Below are positions 26,471 to 34,912 of a stretch of 64,000 bases of DNA, piece after piece. Location: contig NZ_BDAZ01000054.1 in NCBI RefSeq assembly GCF_001612725.1, forward strand, positions 1 to 64,000, in the 5' to 3' direction. The DNA is from Nocardia anaemiae NBRC 100462. GTDB lineage: Bacteria; Actinomycetota; Actinomycetes; Mycobacteriales; Mycobacteriaceae. The position numbers were made by a program, and so were the translations under genes. Position 1 is the stretch's first letter. Each line of letters starts with the position of its first letter. A model generated the notes under the pieces. It did not search any database and was not told the DNA's origin. It was given only the letters and a program-made list of their open reading frames with translations.

Positions 26471-27448
26471 TCAGACGGCGACCGGATCGCCGGAGCGGAC
26501 CGGAGTGGGTTCCGCACTCGGACGCCGTCCGCGAAGTGCGCCGAAACCCAGCAGGACCAGGGCTGCGAGAGCCCAGATAGTCAGGACCACAAGCGGTTTG
26601 GTGGCGGCCGCACCGTCGAAGAAGGCAACCGAGCGCAGCAGTGAGGCGGCGGCACCGGGCGGCAGCAGTTGGCCGACGGCGCCCCACGGCTGCGGCAGCA
26701 GTTCCGGAGCCGAGGTCGCGGCCGAGAACGGGTTGCCGACCAGGAGCATGGTTAATGCGGCGACGCCGATGCCCGCGCGGCCGATCGCGGTGGACAGGCC
26801 GACGACCGTACCGGAGACCGCGAAGGACACCAGACCGGCGACGGTCGCCAGCGTCAGGTAGGAACCGGGGACCACCGACATCCAGGTCTGAATGATCACG
26901 ATGCTCAACAGCCCGCCCGCGATGCCGAAGGTGATCAGGCCGATCGCCTTACCGCCGACCGACGGAATCAACAGGCTGAGTACGACACCCGCCGCGATAC
27001 CGGACATCACCAGCGGCAAGACCATCGCACCGAAAGCGGCCCCGCGCGGATCGTCCGGATCGGCGGCCACCACATCCTCCACCGGCGTCACCGGCGCACC
27101 GGACAGCTGCTGGGCGATCGCGGTGAGCTGTTGTGCCACAACAGGACTCGCACCGGAGGCGACCAATACCCGCGGGGCGCCACCGCCGGTGATGATGGCG
27201 CCGTAGACGTCCCGGTTCTCGATCGCCGCGCGTGCCGCCGCTTCGTCGGCCGGGTTGCTGATATCGAAGGCATCCGGATCGTGCTGGGTCAGTTTGTCGG
27301 CCACCACTGCGGCCTGCGGGCCGCTGACGGCGATGGGCAGATCGCGCGGGGCGATATGGGCTGCGGGCCAGGCGAAGGCGATCAACATCAATGCCTGGAG
27401 CAAGGCCGCGGCGACGCCGACACCGACCGCCCGCTGGATCGTATTCAT
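26471..27448 (-). CDS. ABC-2/YhgE-Pip-like multi-pass membrane protein
   Basis: The 325-residue protein has one N-terminal membrane helix (LLQALMLIAFAWPAAHI). An extracytoplasmic stretch follows with IAVSGPQAAVVADKL and VYGAIITGGGAPRVLVASG, and then about five C-terminal membrane segments from residue 145 on. That topology matches YhgE/Pip and ABC-2-like permeases, often exporters acting without a fixed ATPase. ATG at 27448 (MNTIQRAVG) was chosen because upstream codons would run through the divergent operator. It faces a TetR gene that probably represses it. Confidence 0.75.
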   Translation of the reverse strand: MNTIQRAVGVGVAAALLQALMLIAFAWPAAHIAPRDLPIAVSGPQAAVVADKLTQHDPDAFDISNPADEAAARAAIENRDVYGAIITGGGAPRVLVASGASPVVAQQLTAIAQQLSGAPVTPVEDVVAADPDDPRGAAFGAMVLPLVMSGIAAGVVLSLLIPSVGGKAIGLITFGIAGGLLSIVIIQTWMSVVPGSYLTLATVAGLVSFAVSGTVVGLSTAIGRAGIGVAALTMLLVGNPFSAATSAPELLPQPWGAVGQLLPPGAAASLLRSVAFFDGAAATKPLVVLTIWALAALVLLGFGALRGRRPSAEPTPVRSGDPVAV

Positions 27449-27465
27449 GACGTTCTCCCGAAAAT

Positions 27466-27535
27466 CGAATGACCGTTCTCTTTCGATGTGGATACCGTCG
27501 CACGGCCCATCCCGCTTGTCAAGAACGAGCATTCG
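27466..27535. promoter_or_regulatory. Two inverted operator copies between the membrane protein and TetR
   Basis: CGAATGACCGTTCT at 27466-27479 and, on the other strand, CGAATGCTCGTTCT at 27522-27535 match at 12 of 14 positions. Each is itself a loose palindrome (GAATG facing CGTTC). One copy lies near each start, as expected for a TetR protein controlling both directions. Confidence 0.6.
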
Positions 27536-27550
27536 TTTTACTTTGGAGCC

Positions 27551-28171
27551 ATGCCCCGAGTCAGCGAAGAACACCTGGAACGTCGCAGGCAGCAGATTCT
27601 CGACGCCGCGCAGCTCTGTTTTGCCCGCAAGGGGTTCTACGAGACCTCGATGCAGGACATTTTCACCGAATCGGGTCTGTCGGCCGGGGCGGTCTACCGC
27701 TACTTCAAGGGCAAGAACGACATCATCGCCGCACTGGCCACCGATACCACGGTCGAGCTACGCGCCACCATGACCAGGGCGATCCGGTCCGATCCGCTGC
27801 CGACCCCGGCCCAGGTGCTCCGGATCGTCGCCGAGCACATGGTCGCGCACAGCGGTCCGGACGGTCATGTCCGGCTCGCGCCACAGGCGTGGGCGCTGGC
27901 ACTGGTGGACGACGAGGCGGCCGAATACGTCAAATCCGCCGTGCTCGCGATGCGGGATCGGTGGACCGAGTACACCGAGCGCATGGTGGAGGTCGGCTGG
28001 CTACCGCCCGATACCGATGTGCACGCGGTCGCGACGGCGATCATCGGCCTGGTGCCGGGATTCATGTTGCAGCACTTGATCGTCGGCGATGTGAACCCGG
28101 AAACCTTGGCTCGCGGCGTAGCCGCGCTGCTGCCCTATGGCGAGCCCGCCGTCCAGCCGGTCGATTCCTAG
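27551..28171 (+). CDS. TetR-family repressor
   Basis: The 206-residue regulator has the TetR HTH at residues 10-55 (RRQQILDAAQLCFARKGFYE, then IFTESGLSAGAVYRYFKGK) and a helical ligand domain (VRLAPQAWALALVDDEAAEY). It is transcribed away from the membrane protein and probably represses it. The ATG at 27551 directly precedes PRVSEEHLERR, and upstream in-frame codons lie in the operator. The gene ends at a strong terminator hairpin. Confidence 0.88.
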   Translation: MPRVSEEHLERRRQQILDAAQLCFARKGFYETSMQDIFTESGLSAGAVYRYFKGKNDIIAALATDTTVELRATMTRAIRSDPLPTPAQVLRIVAEHMVAHSGPDGHVRLAPQAWALALVDDEAAEYVKSAVLAMRDRWTEYTERMVEVGWLPPDTDVHAVATAIIGLVPGFMLQHLIVGDVNPETLARGVAALLPYGEPAVQPVDS

Positions 28172-28182
28172 GCGTCGCATAT

Positions 28183-28230
28183 CCAGTGGCTGCCTCGCAT
28201 AAGGCACACCTTGTGCGAGGCAGTCACTGG
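28183..28230. terminator. Bidirectional terminator
   Basis: Seventeen-base arms (CCAGTGGCTGCCTCGCA and TGCGAGGCAGTCACTGG, one mismatch) close a 14-base loop between the TetR gene and the converging response-regulator gene. Confidence 0.9.
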
Positions 28231-28247
28231 TTGTGCGGGAGCGGTCT

Positions 28248-28853
28248 TCAGAGCCAGCCGTGGCGTTCGGCGGCGCGGACCGCTTCGGCGCGGGTGGTGG
28301 TGCCGGTTTTGCCGATGGCGGATGAAAGGTGGTTGCGGACGGTGCCTTCCGATAGGTGCAGCTGTTTGGCGATGGCGCCCGCAGTGGCACCGTCGGCAGC
28401 GGCGGCGAGGACCTCGCGTTCGCGGGCGGTCAGTGGCGAGGTGCCGACGGTCAGGGTTTCGGTGGCGAGGGCGGGATCGACAACACGTAGGCCCATGTGG
28501 ACTCGACGCACCGCATCCGCGAGCTCGCGGGCGGGAGTGTCCTTCACGACGAATCCGCTTGCGCCAGCATCTATTGCGCGCCGCAGGTAGCCGGGGCGAC
28601 CGAAGGTCGTGACCATCAGGATGCGGACATCCGGATGGGCGGTATGCAGTTGCGCCGCGACCGCGATGCCGTCCATACCGGGCATCTCCACATCGAGCAG
28701 CACCACATCGGGTGTGGTGCGCGCGACCGCGTCCAGGACTTCGTCACCGCGACCGACCTCCGCGACAACCTCCAGATCGGATTCCAGGCCGAGCAGTGCG
28801 GCGAGTGCGCCGCGGACAAGTGCCTGGTCGTCGGCGAGGAGCAGGCGGATCAT
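28248..28853 (-). CDS. NarL/LuxR-family response regulator
   Basis: The 201-residue protein has a receiver domain at 1-120, with acidic DD in LLADDQALVRGAL, phospho-acceptor Asp in VVLLDVEMPGMDG, the Thr in ILMVTTFGRPGY and Lys in FVVKDTPARELADA. A LuxR HTH follows at about 140-195 (LTAREREVLAAAADGATAGA, then HLSEGTVRNHLSSAIGKTGT). It pairs with the histidine kinase encoded just upstream on the same strand, 81 bases apart. The likely target is the nearby ABC exporter, whose promoter holds a matching palindrome. Confidence 0.94.
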   Translation of the reverse strand: MIRLLLADDQALVRGALAALLGLESDLEVVAEVGRGDEVLDAVARTTPDVVLLDVEMPGMDGIAVAAQLHTAHPDVRILMVTTFGRPGYLRRAIDAGASGFVVKDTPARELADAVRRVHMGLRVVDPALATETLTVGTSPLTAREREVLAAAADGATAGAIAKQLHLSEGTVRNHLSSAIGKTGTTTRAEAVRAAERHGWL

Positions 28854-28934
28854 GCGAGGTGGTCCTTCGTCGACGTGAATGGGCGGGCACTTTCGGCCGA
28901 ATCATGGCGCGAAAAGTGCATGCCCGTTTCCGGA

Positions 28935-30083
28935 TTACTCGGGCACAGTTGCACGAATACGTACACCTCCCTCGGACGACAGCGTCAATGTTCCCCCGGC
29001 GGCTCGTACCCGTTCGCGCAGGCCGGACAGTCCGGACCCGGATTCGCCGGTTCCCAGCCCGCGACCGTCGTCGACTACCTCGATGCTCGTATCGGTCACC
29101 GTGACGGTGCAGTGTCGTGCGGCACTGTGCCGGATCACATTGGTGACCGCCTCGCGCAGCACCCAACCGAATAATTCACTGTGGCGCGTATCGGGCACGG
29201 AATCCGGCAGGTCGGCGTCGATATCGGCGGCCGCCAATGCGGTCCGCGCATTGGCTAATTCACCGCCAAGCGATACCTCGCGCAGACCGCCGACGGTATC
29301 TCGCACTCCCGCCAACGCTTCGCGCGCCAACCGCTCGACATCGGCCAACTCGGACTTCGCCCGCGTCAGATCCACCTCGATAAGGCGTTGCGCGAGTTCG
29401 GTTTTCACGGTGATCACGGTCAGCGAATGGCCGAGGATATCGTGCACGTCACGCGCGACCCGATTGCGCTCCTCGACGATCGCGAGTTCGGCCTGCTGCC
29501 GCCGGGCCAGCTCGGCCAACCGCTCGCCGCGCAGGCCCAGCTGCCTGGCCACCCAGATCAGGGCGGGCACGAACGACACGTAGAAAGGCGTCCCGGACAG
29601 CCCAGGCAACAGCACCGGAACGAGCAACATCGCGAGCGTCACCGTGAACGCGACATAGCCGGATTCGCGCGAGGGCATATGAAAGATCGCGATCACGCCG
29701 ATAAAGATCAAGGTCGGCAACCCGATCGCGCCGAGCAACGCCACCAACCCCGCGCTACAGGCTGTCATACCGGCGAGCACCGGCCATATGCGCCGGTCGA
29801 CCGGCAGCTCTATCAACGGACTGGGGCGGTTGGTGCGCTGGAAAACGATGAAGGAACCGACGATCAGCGCGGCGTACACGAGCAGCGCCGCGGTCGCCAG
29901 ACTCGCGGTCGGCTGATCGGCGTCCTGCCAGCTCTGGATGATCGGTCCGACCATGTACGACAGCCAGATGACCGACATGAACCCGCCGAACCACCCGCGC
30001 CGCTTGACATTCGCCCCGATCCCCCCATCCCGCACCACCCGATCGAGCAATTCGGCGGCCACACCACCCCGCAGCACCGACTT
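28935..30083 (-). CDS. DesK/NarL-type sensor histidine kinase
   Basis: The protein has six or so membrane helices in residues 30-165 and no large external domain, so it probably senses within the membrane. The HisKA_3 phospho-acceptor is in ERNRVARDVHDILGHSLTVI. A HATPase_c domain with LREAVTNVIRHSAA (N box) and VVDDGRGLGTG (G box) ends the protein. GTG at 30083 is preferred (GGGAG five bases upstream), giving 382 residues; another in-frame start lies at 30176. It works with the response regulator downstream. The layout resembles DesKR or LiaSR systems next to ABC exporters. Confidence 0.9.
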   Translation of the reverse strand, partial: KSVLRGGVAAELLDRVVRDGGIGANVKRRGWFGGFMSVIWLSYMVGPIIQSWQDADQPTASLATAALLVYAALIVGSFIVFQRTNRPSPLIELPVDRRIWPVLAGMTACSAGLVALLGAIGLPTLIFIGVIAIFHMPSRESGYVAFTVTLAMLLVPVLLPGLSGTPFYVSFVPALIWVARQLGLRGERLAELARRQQAELAIVEERNRVARDVHDILGHSLTVITVKTELAQRLIEVDLTRAKSELADVERLAREALAGVRDTVGGLREVSLGGELANARTALAAADIDADLPDSVPDTRHSELFGWVLREAVTNVIRHSAARHCTVTVTDTSIEVVDDGRGLGTGESGSGLSGLRERVRAAGGTLTLSSEGGVRIRATVPE

Positions 30084-30249
30084 CACGCCCACTCCCACAC
30101 CGACAGCGCGCACGCCGAATCTCGGCCCAGATTGCCCGCACAGTGGTCGATCACAAGGCTCGACGCTACCGAACATGCACCGCCCGACACCGCAGGTACC
30201 CCTGGCCTAGCCCGAATCACTCGCATGACGTCACCCTCATTCGCCGCCG

Positions 30250-30590
30250 CACAGCCGCCCGGCATCGCGCGGCCAAGTCGCCCCGCACGACCGGCCCCCG
30301 TCGACCGGCCCCTTCAGCGCCCTCATAACGCCCCCCGCGCCGCATAGTCGAATCGCACCGGACTTCCCGGACCGCACGGCACGACATGGCCGCCGGGCAT
30401 CGTTTGGCCAGCCCGGGCGGCACGGCCGACCGCCACCCTGAATCGTCGCCACAGTCCCGCATGCCGCACGGTCGATTCGCCGGGCTTGCGCACCGCGCGG
30501 TCGCCCGCCCTCGCGTGGGCCTGGCATCGCATGGCCAGCACAGCCGCCCGGCGCCGAACGAGTCGCCCGGCGTAGCCGCCGACCCATGAA
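30250..30590. repeat. Degenerate tandem repeats of about 125-135 bp in an intergenic region
   Basis: The 540-bp space between the kinase and permease genes holds no gene, but related blocks recur. GGCATCG-GGCCA elements are centred at about 30268, 30403 and 30530. The 10-mers GTCGAATCGC (30348-30357) and GTCGATTCGC (30471-30480) each precede such a block at the same offset, inside CCCGC-GCCGCA contexts. That gives two clear copies and a partial third. Short frames across it are arginine-rich noise. Function is unknown. Confidence 0.5.
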
Positions 30591-30621
30591 AGGCAGGCGG
30601 CCGGGGCAGGCGTCAGATAGT

Positions 30622-31401
30622 TCAGCGGGCGGTGTCACGGCGGAACAGGGTGGCGGCGCCGAAGACGAAGATCGTGGCCCACGCGATGACGTTGAGGATG
30701 GCCAGGGCGATCGATCCGGCGCCGGTGTCGCCGAAGGGCATGCGGGCCAAGGTGGCGACGCCGTTGGTGGGGAAGATCTTCGAGACCGTTTCGAACCAGC
30801 CGTGCAGCGGCATGAACAGGCCGCCCGCGAAGGACAGGCCCGCGAGGACGGGGCCGAGCAGTTGCATGACATTTTCCGAGGGCAGCAGGTAGCCGACGAA
30901 AAGGCCGAAGGCCGCGAAGACCAGTGAGCAGATCCATGCGAGCAGGAAGCAGCTCACCCAGGCGGTGACGGTCAGGTGGGCACCGAAGATTCCGCCGATG
31001 ACGAAGACCGCGGTGACCGAGGCCAAGCCGAGCACCATCGCGACCGCGACTTTGGTGGCGATGTAAGCGACGGGACGCAGTGGAGTGAGCCGCAGTTGGC
31101 GACTCCACCCCTGTGCGCGTTCGATCGCGACCATCGCGCCGCCGCTGGTGGTGGCCAGCATCGCGCCGTACACCGCCATCGACACCATCACATAGCCGGT
31201 CACATTGCCCGAGCCGAAAGACTCTGTCCGGTAATCGGATTGCAGTCCGAAGATGACGAAGAACAGCGGCGGCATGACGAGCGTGAAGATCATGGTGCGG
31301 CGATTGCGCAGCATGCGGCGCAGTTCCAGACGCAGGAAGCCGAGACTGAAGCCACCGAGCGGGTGACGCGCCGGAACGGCTTGTGGGGCAAGGATGGTCA
31401 T
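30622..31401 (-). CDS. ABC-2 type exporter permease
   Basis: The 259-residue permease has about six membrane segments. It starts on the cytoplasmic side with RLELRRMLRNRRTMIFTLVM, and its central region ERAQGWSRQLRLTPLRPVAY is typical of ABC-2 permeases of the YhfI/LinH or DrrB kind. Its ATG is one base after the ATPase stop, so the two are coupled. The substrate is unknown; such pairs beside DesKR-like systems often give resistance to lipid-targeting antibiotics. Confidence 0.92.
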   Translation of the reverse strand: MTILAPQAVPARHPLGGFSLGFLRLELRRMLRNRRTMIFTLVMPPLFFVIFGLQSDYRTESFGSGNVTGYVMVSMAVYGAMLATTSGGAMVAIERAQGWSRQLRLTPLRPVAYIATKVAVAMVLGLASVTAVFVIGGIFGAHLTVTAWVSCFLLAWICSLVFAAFGLFVGYLLPSENVMQLLGPVLAGLSFAGGLFMPLHGWFETVSKIFPTNGVATLARMPFGDTGAGSIALAILNVIAWATIFVFGAATLFRRDTAR

Positions 31402-31402
31402 A

Positions 31403-32356
31403 TCAATTGTCTCCGGTGGTGAGCGCAAGGAATGCGGATTCGAGATTGTGCGAGGTGATTTCCAGATCGACCGCGGCGGTCTGGGTGAGCAGGTAGCGCG
31501 CGACGGCATCGGAATCCTTGGTGTGCACGATGATTCGGTCGCCACGCAGCTCGACATCATCGATGCCGGGGACGGTGAGCAGCCGGGCCGGATCGGCAGC
31601 GGGCAAGGTCGCGCTGACGGATCGTCCCGCGGCCAGGTTCTTGATCTCGGCGGCACTGCCGTCGGCGACCACCCGGCCCGCGCGCACCAGCACGATTCGG
31701 TCGGCGTATGCGTCGGCCTCGTCGAGGTAGTGGGTGGCGAACACGACGGTGCGGCCGCGATCGGAGTCCTCGCGCATCGCATTCCAGAATTGGCGGCGAC
31801 CTTCCACATCCATGCCGGTGGTCGGTTCGTCGAGCACGATCAGGTCCGGATTCGGCAGCAGCGCGAGCGCGAAGCGCAGGCGCTGCTTCTGCCCGCCCGA
31901 GCATTTGCCGACCAGCCGCCCGCCGATATCGGCGATACCGGCCCGCGCGAGCACCTCATCGACCGCCCGCGGATGCGCGTGCAGCGTGGCCACCAGTCGC
32001 ACGGTCTCGGCGACGGTCAGATCGGGCAATAGCCCGCCGGATTGCAGGACGGCCGAAATGCGGCCTGCCGCAAGCGCTTCCGACGGTAATCCGCCGAAGA
32101 CCCGGACGCTGCCGGAGTCCGGCGTAGCCAGTCCGAGCAGCATATCGATGGTGGTGGTCTTACCCGCGCCATTGGGGCCGAGGAAAGCGACGATTTCCCC
32201 CGGCGCGACCATAAGGTCGAGTCCGTCGACGGCACGCACCTCGCCGCCGCCGGGGAGTCGGAAGCTCTTGTGCAGGTCGCGTAGTTCGATTGCCCGGTGC
32301 CTGCCCGAGCCGCCCGCCGCGGCGAACAGGGCCGTGGATGTCAGTGTCGATGTCAT
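31403..32356 (-). CDS. ABC exporter ATP-binding protein
   Basis: The 317-residue ATPase has Walker A GPNGAGKTTT, signature CSGGQKQRLRFALALL, Walker B LIVLDEPTTGMD and the segment FATHYLDEADAYADRI. The C-terminal 90 residues form the accessory domain seen in drug-exporter ATPases. It is the first gene of the exporter unit. A 16-bp palindrome 58 bases upstream of the ATG is the probable binding site for the response regulator encoded farther along the same strand. Confidence 0.95.
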   Translation of the reverse strand: MTSTLTSTALFAAAGGSGRHRAIELRDLHKSFRLPGGGEVRAVDGLDLMVAPGEIVAFLGPNGAGKTTTIDMLLGLATPDSGSVRVFGGLPSEALAAGRISAVLQSGGLLPDLTVAETVRLVATLHAHPRAVDEVLARAGIADIGGRLVGKCSGGQKQRLRFALALLPNPDLIVLDEPTTGMDVEGRRQFWNAMREDSDRGRTVVFATHYLDEADAYADRIVLVRAGRVVADGSAAEIKNLAAGRSVSATLPAADPARLLTVPGIDDVELRGDRIIVHTKDSDAVARYLLTQTAAVDLEITSHNLESAFLALTTGDN

Positions 32357-32413
32357 GACTCAACGGTCACGCGAACCGGGGTCCGATACCTCGCACGAGT
32401 GTCACGAACCCGC

Positions 32414-32429
32414 CATGACATCTGTCATG
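32414..32429. promoter_or_regulatory. Palindrome upstream of the ABC exporter, likely response-regulator site
   Basis: The perfect arms CATGACA and TGTCATG flank TC. ATGACA-TGTCAT sequences are typical targets of NarL-family regulators such as those of DesKR- and LiaSR-like systems. The position, 58 bases before the exporter ATPase ATG, suits an activator. Confidence 0.65.
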
Positions 32430-32440
32430 CGGTCAGCGGT

Positions 32441-32869
32441 TCAGGGCAGCAGTCCCTGCCTCGCCTTACCCGCGCCGGAGAGCACGAGCAGCAGCATGGT
32501 GGCCAGTGCCTGATCGTCCAGCCCGGCAGCCGGGAAGGTGTAGCGCAACATGACATCGGCCTGGTTGCCGCGGGTGATCAGGGTGATCGAACCGAATTGA
32601 ATCGCGCTGTTGCGCTCGGCGACTCGCTTGTGCAGCTGCGGCTTGAGCGGACGATCCCAGGCCAGCACACAGGTCAGCGTCAGCACATCCAGGCCGGGCG
32701 CCAGGGTCACCGCGCGCAACGAGCACAGCGCGCCCTCGTACTCGAAACCGAGTGAACCCTCCGGGTCGACCCGCACGTCGACGTCATAGAGCGATAGACA
32801 GGCACCGGCGCGGGCCTGTAGCTCTTGTTCGGGGGTGACTGCTGCGTCCATCTCGGTGCCGCCGTTCAT
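32441..32869 (-). CDS. Rv2360c-like small conserved protein (YbjN/T3SS-chaperone-like fold suspected)
   Basis: The 142-residue acidic protein contains LYDVDVRVDPEGSLGFEYEG, TLTCVLAWDRPLKPQLHKRV and VMLRYTFPAAGLDDQALATM. The layout suggests the alpha/beta fold of YbjN-like and type III secretion-chaperone-like proteins, common in actinobacteria. No catalytic residues are visible. It overlaps the end of uppS by 13 codons' span at most (start 32869, uppS stop 32883), and M. tuberculosis has the same neighbour (Rv2360c). The start could also be the ATG six codons later. Confidence 0.75.
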   Translation of the reverse strand: MNGGTEMDAAVTPEQELQARAGACLSLYDVDVRVDPEGSLGFEYEGALCSLRAVTLAPGLDVLTLTCVLAWDRPLKPQLHKRVAERNSAIQFGSITLITRGNQADVMLRYTFPAAGLDDQALATMLLLVLSGAGKARQGLLP

Positions 32870-32882
32870 TTGCTGCCGCCGT

Positions 32883-33707
32883 TCACTTGGTCCCCCCGAA
32901 GCGGCGGTCACGCGAAGCGTACTGGAGACAGGCCTCCCACAAGTTGCGCCTGTCGAAATCGGGAAACAGCGTGTCCTGGTAGACGTATTCGGCGTAGGCC
33001 GACTGCCAGATGAGGAAGTTCGAACTGCGGAATTCGCCGGAGGGCCGCAGGAACAGATCGACGTCCGGCATATCCGGCTCGTCCAGATATTTGGCGACCG
33101 TCGCCTCGGTCACCCGCTCCGGATCGATCTCGCCCGCTGCCACCCGGCGCGCGATTTCCCTTGCCGCATCGGCGATTTCGGCACGCCCGCCGTAGTTGAC
33201 GCACATGGTGAGGGTCATCACCGTGTTGTCCTTGGTCAGCTCCTGCGCGGTCTCGAGTTCGTTGATCACGCTGCGCCACAGGCGCGGTCGCCGCCCCGCC
33301 CAGCGCACCCGCACACCCATTTCGTGCATCTCGTCGCGGCGGCGGCGGATGACATCCCGGTTGAATCCCATGAGGAAGCGCACCTCCTCCGGGCTGCGCC
33401 GCCAGTTCTCGGTGGAGAAGGCATAGGCCGAGAGCCACTTCACGCCGATCTCGATGCAGCCCTCGACGGTGTCCATCAGGACCGCCTCGCCGCGCTCGTG
33501 CCCCGCGGTGCGCGGCAACCCGCGCTCCTGCGCCCAACGACCGTTGCCGTCCATCACCAGCGCCACATGCTTGGGCACCAACTCCGCGGGCAGTTCCGGC
33601 GGCGTCGCCCCCGATGGATGCGGCGACGGCGGACGGACGGTGCGTTCGGCACCCGACCGTGCGCTGGTCGACCTGGTCGGCGCGGCAGAGTCTCGACGGA
33701 GGATCAC
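32883..33707 (-). CDS. uppS: Decaprenyl diphosphate synthase (cis-prenyltransferase)
   Basis: The 274-residue enzyme adds isoprene units in cis to build the decaprenyl phosphate carrier for peptidoglycan and arabinogalactan. The signature HVALVMDGNGRWAQERGLPR carries the catalytic Asp. The downstream LSAYAFSTENWRRSPEEV and CVNYGGRAEIADAAREI motifs, plus DLFLRPSGEFRSSNFLIWQ with YVYQDTLFPDF, complete the family set. The long N-terminal extension is normal in actinobacteria. It matches Rv2361c and sits after recO as in mycobacteria. Confidence 0.97.
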   Translation of the reverse strand: MILRRDSAAPTRSTSARSGAERTVRPPSPHPSGATPPELPAELVPKHVALVMDGNGRWAQERGLPRTAGHERGEAVLMDTVEGCIEIGVKWLSAYAFSTENWRRSPEEVRFLMGFNRDVIRRRRDEMHEMGVRVRWAGRRPRLWRSVINELETAQELTKDNTVMTLTMCVNYGGRAEIADAAREIARRVAAGEIDPERVTEATVAKYLDEPDMPDVDLFLRPSGEFRSSNFLIWQSAYAEYVYQDTLFPDFDRRNLWEACLQYASRDRRFGGTK

Positions 33708-33863
33708 GGCAACTATCCTGCCCGATGGTTGTGGAGAGATTGTGCCGAGGTCAGCCCAAGTGTGTGGTGTTCGGGGCAGACCCGTTCGAGTCCTCCGAAT
33801 GGCCAGAGAAATGGGCGCTCACCCAACGCACCTGATCGCCGGAGCACGGAGCCGTCAGCCCAC

Positions 33864-34619
33864 CTACCCAGCGGTCACCGACTCCGCGGTCGACCGCTCG
33901 ATCAGCGGCAGGGTGCGCAGCTGACGTTCCAGGTGCCATTGCAGATGCGCCGCGACCAGGCCGCTGGCCTGCCTGCGGACCTGTTCGGGGACCTGCTCGA
34001 CGTAATCCCACTCCCCCTTCAGCAGGGCGATCAGCAGGTCGAGCACGCCCGTGGCCGGGGTGGCCGAACCGGGTGGGCGGCAGTGCACGCAGACCGCGCC
34101 ACCGGCGGCGACGTGGAAGGCGCGATGCGGGCCGGGTGTCGCACAGCGCGCGCATTCGTCCAGCGCGGGGGCCCAACCGGCAAAACCCATGGCGCGCAAC
34201 AGGTATGCGTCGAAGATCAGCTCGTGCGGGCGCTGTTTGGCGGCAATCGCCCGCAGCGCGCTCGCGGTCAATGCGTGCAGCTTGGGTGCGGGCGCGCGTT
34301 CCTCACCGGCCAGCCGCTCCGCGGTCTCCAGTACCGCGCAGGCCGTGGTGTAGCGGCCATAGTCGTCGACGATATCGGCGGCGAACGCCTCCATGGTGTG
34401 CACCTGGGTGATCGTGTCGAGATTGCGCCCCGGATGCAGCTGCACGTCCACATACGCGAACGGCTCCAACCGCGCCCCGAACCGCGACTTGGTCCGCCGC
34501 ACCCCCTTGGCCACCGCCCGCACCAACCCGTGCTGCCGTGTCAACAACGTGACAATGCGATCCGCCTCCCCCAGCTTGTGCTGGCGAACCACTACCGCCT
34601 CGTCTCTGTACAACCGCAC
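33864..34619 (-). CDS. recO: DNA repair protein RecO
   Basis: The 251-residue RecF-pathway protein loads RecA on gaps with RecR. The OB fold lies at the N terminus (RLYRDEAVVVRQHKLGEADR, then LEPFAYVDVQLHPG). A zinc finger near residues 150-180 shows CARCATPGPH and AVCVHCRPPG. GTG at 34619 is chosen because it opens VRLYRDEAVV, the family N terminus; the upstream frame is low-complexity. It precedes uppS by 156 bases. Confidence 0.95.
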   Translation of the reverse strand: MRLYRDEAVVVRQHKLGEADRIVTLLTRQHGLVRAVAKGVRRTKSRFGARLEPFAYVDVQLHPGRNLDTITQVHTMEAFAADIVDDYGRYTTACAVLETAERLAGEERAPAPKLHALTASALRAIAAKQRPHELIFDAYLLRAMGFAGWAPALDECARCATPGPHRAFHVAAGGAVCVHCRPPGSATPATGVLDLLIALLKGEWDYVEQVPEQVRRQASGLVAAHLQWHLERQLRTLPLIERSTAESVTAG

Positions 34620-34705
34620 ACCGTCATCCTCCCACGAACCCCCGACCCCCGACCCCCGGGCACGGCGCATTCGAGCACCCACCTTTCCGGCGTAACATGT
34701 AACCT

Positions 34706-34912
34706 ATGGCGGCAAAGGATCGGGTACAAGCCCACCGTGACCGGTTGCGCGAACAAGGACTCCGGCCTATCCAAATCTGGGTCCCGGATACCCGCAGCCC
34801 CCAGTTCCTGGACGAGGCGCACCGGCAATCAGTGCTACTCGCTGATAATCCGTACGAGCACGAAGACCAGGCATTCGTCGACGCCATCAGTTATCCGCTG
34901 GATGACGAGTGA
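34706..34912 (+). CDS. MazE-like antitoxin (DUF3018 family)
   Basis: The 68-residue protein begins DRVQAHRDRLREQGLRPIQI and has WVPDTRSPQFLDEAHRQSVL, the pattern of DUF3018 antitoxins paired with MazF/PemK toxins. The N-terminal half should bind DNA as a dimer and the acidic tail should bind the toxin. Its stop overlaps the toxin GTG (GTGA), so they are co-translated. It lies in an insertion between recO and the amidase, which are neighbours in mycobacteria. Confidence 0.88.
   Translation: MAAKDRVQAHRDRLREQGLRPIQIWVPDTRSPQFLDEAHRQSVLLADNPYEHEDQAFVDAISYPLDDE

Noticed and set aside
30386..30589. A 67-codon plus-strand ORF in the repeat-bearing gap
   Set aside because: It lies across the degenerate repeats, has no ribosome site and reads as low-complexity Arg/Pro/His sequence.
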